Assembly: GCA_015039315.1 (NCBI GenBank)
Contig: WIDE01000001.1
Span: 1,015,282-1,079,281, forward strand
Length of the DNA stretch: 64,000 nt
Reading direction: 5' to 3'
Origin: Clavulina sp. PMI_390
Lineage: Eukaryota; Basidiomycota; Agaricomycetes; Cantharellales; Hydnaceae
The notes under the pieces were generated by a model. That model worked only from the letters and a program-made list of their open reading frames with translations, searched no databases and had not been told where the DNA came from. The position numbers and the translations under genes are program-made. Shown here piece by piece: positions 60,823-64,000 of the stretch (its first letter is position 1; each line of letters starts with the position of its first letter).

Positions 60823-61890
60823 TTGGCGATGTTGTGGTGTGTTGTGGCAGAAGCAAGGACCGGGATGGTTCCGAGTTTGGGAGAGACCCGCAACACAAAG
60901 CCACCATCCTCAGGATCCTATTTTTCTTTTCCTTTTCTGGGCCCAAGCCGCCCCGCGTTCACCCATCTACGCACGCTCCATTGACTACCCAATCGAATAC
61001 AGCGCATTGTGACCAGAGGGAACTCTCATTCGGCCGTTTCCTAAAGTTGACTCTACAGGACACGTACTGCTGGTGCAGCACTAGTCGGTCGTTGCTGGGT
61101 TGCTACTGGAAGCACTGTCCCCTCCGAGACTCTCCACCTCGTTCTATGCGCGCTTCCTCACGGCCAGAAGCACAATCTAATTGATCCCCGGGTCTGTGGA
61201 CCACAACCGCAGCTGACAACTTGCAGTGGAGAGGGTAGTGTCGGACGATGTCTTACTCACCCCGCGCAATGCACTGTCGGTCTCTATGCCCATCAGTATA
61301 TGCCCCGGCAACTTCGGATGCGGTCAGGTAGTCCGTAAGATATTGTTCACTTGCTACTGCGACTGACCCTTTCCATTTCAGAGGTGAGGATCTGACTCAG
61401 ATGAGTAGTTTTGTCTCCCGCCCAGACGTGTGGAGGAATTCATCCAACCCTGCCCGTTTCGAGATCTGGATCTGGCTCTGGATCTACGATTTCTTATCGA
61501 TCCTTCATCTATCACACGCCATTGCGCTCATTGATTGATTGGTTGCCGCTCGTATGACCCTCTTCCTATCCGACTTGTCAGCCTTGCAACTACTCCACTA
61601 CGGATGGTGCATCACATAACGGTCCCGTCCCGTCGCACAGCGCACTCACTCATCGGCGTGTGAATGATTAACCCACCTGAGGCTGGCTGACTCTATCCAA
61701 GAGCTCTTTGCGCTAAAAAGAGTCCTTGGTCCTCGGGTCTCATCATATTATTCCTGGCTGGTATAAGTCGCCGCAACATGAAGTCCCGACTCGAGCTCCT
61801 TCTTGGCCTTCCCTTTTCTGGCTCTTCCATCCTGCCACCACCGCTATCCCCCTCACCACCTACATAAGGCTTCAAGTACAGAGCCGGGTC
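60823..61890. other. Divergent promoter region between DPB2 and the unknown gene
   Basis: About 1.07 kb of mixed-composition sequence. An in-frame upstream ATG (61726) could extend the unknown gene but the added residues look non-coding. Otherwise nothing is recognised. Confidence 0.45.
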
Positions 61891-63088
61891 ATGCCAGACA
61901 GCACCATGCAGCTCACAACTGACCCCTGCCGACTACTCACCGGAGCCTGTGTCTCCGTGTTGGACTGTATATTCATCGACGGTTATGGAGACGCACAGTT
62001 TGCAGTACGTCCTGACTCACAAATTTCATCTCTCATTGACATCCGGACCAAGCTTACTGACGTCCATGAACCATCATCTCTCCAATCCCTTGGCTCTGCT
62101 TCTCCATCCATCCATACAATCAACCCAACTTTCTGTTTGTTCAATATTTAGACGCAAACCCAAGACAACGTGACAGAACTGTTACGAGTTGACCCCGCAA
62201 CTCGATCTGTCTACACTGTTGCATGCATCGAATGGCCGCTTCATCGCGGGGGCTCAACACGGGTCCGCGCACTTGACCTGCGGCGACATGCTCCTGGCGT
62301 CGTGCCTCCGTGAGTGTCCCCCTCGCTGCCTTTACCCCTATCTCCTCCGCGCGCGCCCCTTGTTCCGCACACGCTGATCTTATCTTTCTTGCTTTCTTCG
62401 CGTTGGCTCCTAACCCCCTCCGATCTAACTCAACACTATGCATATACGTGCCTTGCAAATCCCCCCGGTTAACAAACAATCCCTCGACATCCATTCACCC
62501 ATGACAACTCACTCCGACCCTATCTAAACATATGCGCCAAATTCCACGATCCATCTATCCATTATTCATTATTATCATTATTATTACGCTAGGATCCGAA
62601 ACATCTCTCCCGCCGATACGCGAGCCGCGTGGTTCCATACCGCCATGTCGGTGCGCAAGGACGTGTACGAGCGATACATCGTCCGCGCCGTGCCCTCTCC
62701 GACGAACCCACTCACCGATCCACCCACCAACGTCGCGCAACGCACCGTCATCACGCGCAAGCTCACGCGCAACTCTGTCCTGGGGTCCTCGCTCGCGCTC
62801 ATAGGGCTCGACTCGCCTGCGCACACGCGCGAGCAGCAGATCGAGATCCACCTTACGCGCGACGGCAGTTTACGTGAGGACTGCGATATCGTGCTGGGTG
62901 CGGTACTCATGCTTGTGCGCAAGGGCGGTGTGCATGGTGCGGGGAGGGAGTGGAAGGATCCAAGGGCGCAGAGCGAGCTGAGCAAGGAGCAGATCGAGGA
63001 GTGTATTAGCGTGAGCAAGTTGAGGATCAACCAGAAGTGGGAGGATGGGATGCTCGAGGGCTCTGAGCAAGAAGAGTCTCTTGCGTGA
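61891..63088 (+). CDS. Hypothetical three-exon gene
   Basis: Not recognised. Exon 1 (61891-62005, MPDSTMQLTTDPCRLLTGAC) ends at GTACGT; exon 2 (62152-62312, TQTQDNVTELLRVDPATRS ... RRHAPGVVP) ends at GTGAGT; exon 3 (from about 62593) reads IRNISPADTRAAWFHTAMSV, then RKDVYERYIVRAVPSP, LGSSLALIGLDSPAHTREQQ, EIHLTRDGSLREDCDIVLGA and ends EGSEQEESLA. All junctions keep phase, which is the main support. The protein is about 240 residues, soluble, with no signal peptide or TM segment. An annotation that starts at the internal ATG 62645 would miss the first two exons. Confidence 0.5.
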
Positions 63089-63852
63089 AACACGAAACGA
63101 ACGAGAATCGCGCTCTCTTTTCACCTCTCTTCGCGTCACACATCCCCTCAACACGCTTCTACCTCACTTATCGGAATCTCCACCCACCGCCCACCTCTCC
63201 TCTCCCCCAAAACCCTCCCGAAACGTGATATCTGTCCCCCCATAATCTCCCCTCTCACTTATTCGCTTTCACCCCTATCTTCGTGTTTTCATCGCAGCCC
63301 CAAGCGGCCGTCGAGCCCCTTCCACTGCTTCTTCTTCCTCGTCATGATGAACAATATTCTCCTCTCTCCCCTTCCACATACCCCCATAGTAGCATAGATA
63401 GCAGGACGTTCGTCTTTCTCCCTCCCTTTACGCCTTTTCACGTTAACGTTAACCCCCACGGTATCCCCTATGCAACTCATGCATTCCTCTATACTACTCG
63501 TCAGTAGTGGTAGTAATAATAAGAATTCATTTTTATTGATTGCAAGCTCGTGAAAATGTTTGGTGGCATGGAGCTTCCAATATGTGCCTCAGATCCTTGC
63601 TAGTGATACGCAGTAAGCAGAGCGCTGGGAAACACATGCTTGGCACCTCAAGTCGTTGCATATTTAGGCGTTCTAACATCAAGAGAAGGGAGCGACACGG
63701 TATAGCTTGAGGTAATTATTACAATTAAGTGTACAACAAGGCGCGGTTGACATACATATCAATAAAAGTTTGAGACCTAAACCTAGGTAGTGAATAGAAA
63801 TTACAAATGGTCATACCAGCGCTGGGGTTAGGAAGGATCCTCCAACAGGATA
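63089..63852. other. Intergenic region between convergent genes
   Basis: About 760 bp, mostly pyrimidine-rich 3' UTR-like sequence with no supported gene. Confidence 0.5.
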
Positions 63853-64000
63853 CTACTGGTCGGTAGGTGGATCTGGAGTCACAGGAGGGGCCTGTGGAAC
63901 GATTGGCGGGAAGATTTGGGTCAAGCCATCCAAAACTGCCTCGGCCGAGAGTCGGGCAGACGGCTCTTGCGCCCACATTCCCTCTAGAAACGTCCAGAAT
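63853..64000 (-). CDS. 3' end of a protein kinase-like gene (rest outside the window)
   Basis: The frame entering from the right edge reads FWTFLEGMWAQEPSARLSAE, AVLDGLTQIFPP and a Pro-rich end, VTPDPPTDQ, stop at 63853-63855. MWAQEPSARLSA fits the last helix of protein kinase C-lobes (W.xEPxxRPS/T). Only the last 48 codons are visible, so kinase type and catalytic state are unknown. It is not obviously part of the 46-55 kb array. Confidence 0.5.
   Translation of the reverse strand, partial: FWTFLEGMWAQEPSARLSAEAVLDGLTQIFPPIVPQAPPVTPDPPTDQ

Noticed and set aside
1..64000. tRNA, rRNA, CRISPR arrays or bacterial-type operons
   Set aside because: None could be supported from the sequence; the gene structure is that of a fungal nuclear genome.

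Overview
This is a nuclear genome segment from a filamentous basidiomycete, probably an Agaricomycete. A Rhizoctonia/Ceratobasidium-type fungus is an inference, not a proof. The support is: genes on both strands broken by many 50-60 nt GT-AG introns (two apparent GC-AG introns), a DASH-complex gene, an AA9 LPMO, CBM1 proteins, a DUF6593-type protein, and kinases with the HG(D)LKGSN-type catalytic loop common in these fungi. There are no bacterial features (no operons, ribosome binding sites or CRISPR), and I saw no convincing tRNA, rRNA or intact transposon.

Left third (1-24 kb), mostly housekeeping genes: 3' part of SMC4 (condensin ATPase), a Sec14/CRAL-TRIO lipid-transfer protein, a DUF726/TMCO4-like membrane hydrolase (minus), SRP14 (minus, four exons), a TatD-family metal hydrolase, a coiled-coil protein of unknown role (minus), a LARGE-like GT49 glycosyltransferase, the spliceosomal DEAD-box helicase PRP28, and a multi-exon fungal membrane protein with two microexons (minus).

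Middle (24-46 kb): a 2.4-kb gene-poor stretch, a Ser-rich single-TM protein (minus), another 2.3-kb gene-poor stretch, an O-fucosyltransferase-like type II membrane protein (minus), an AA9 LPMO, the DASH subunit ASK1, and two 75-aa-class secreted CBM1 proteins (minus). The two CBM1 genes lie in a 1.4-kb segmental duplication that also copied the 3' end of ASK1, which is now a pseudogene with an in-frame stop. Next come mitochondrial 3-methylcrotonyl-CoA carboxylase biotin subunit (minus) and a DUF6593-like protein.

The most unusual region is 46.3-55.1 kb: a head-to-tail array of three related genes. Each codes for a small-exon helical N-terminal region joined to a C-terminal protein-kinase fold. 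In the two copies whose catalytic loop is visible, the HRD aspartate is gone (HGG in one, HRV in the other), DFG is DFA, and the glycine loop is eroded, while the VAIK lysine and DFx aspartate remain. They look like pseudokinases with a regulatory or signalling role. The domain order recalls MLKL-type executioners, but the N-terminal region is not recognised, so that is only a hypothesis. The middle copy is cut by an 885-nt assembly gap. A perfect 12-bp palindrome lies about 270 bp upstream of copies 2 and 3, with a degenerate version upstream of copy 1.

Right end (55.5-64 kb): a secreted Ser/Thr-rich protein with a C-terminal CBM19-like cysteine module, DNA polymerase epsilon subunit B (DPB2, minus), an unknown three-exon gene, and the 3' end of a protein kinase gene running off the window.
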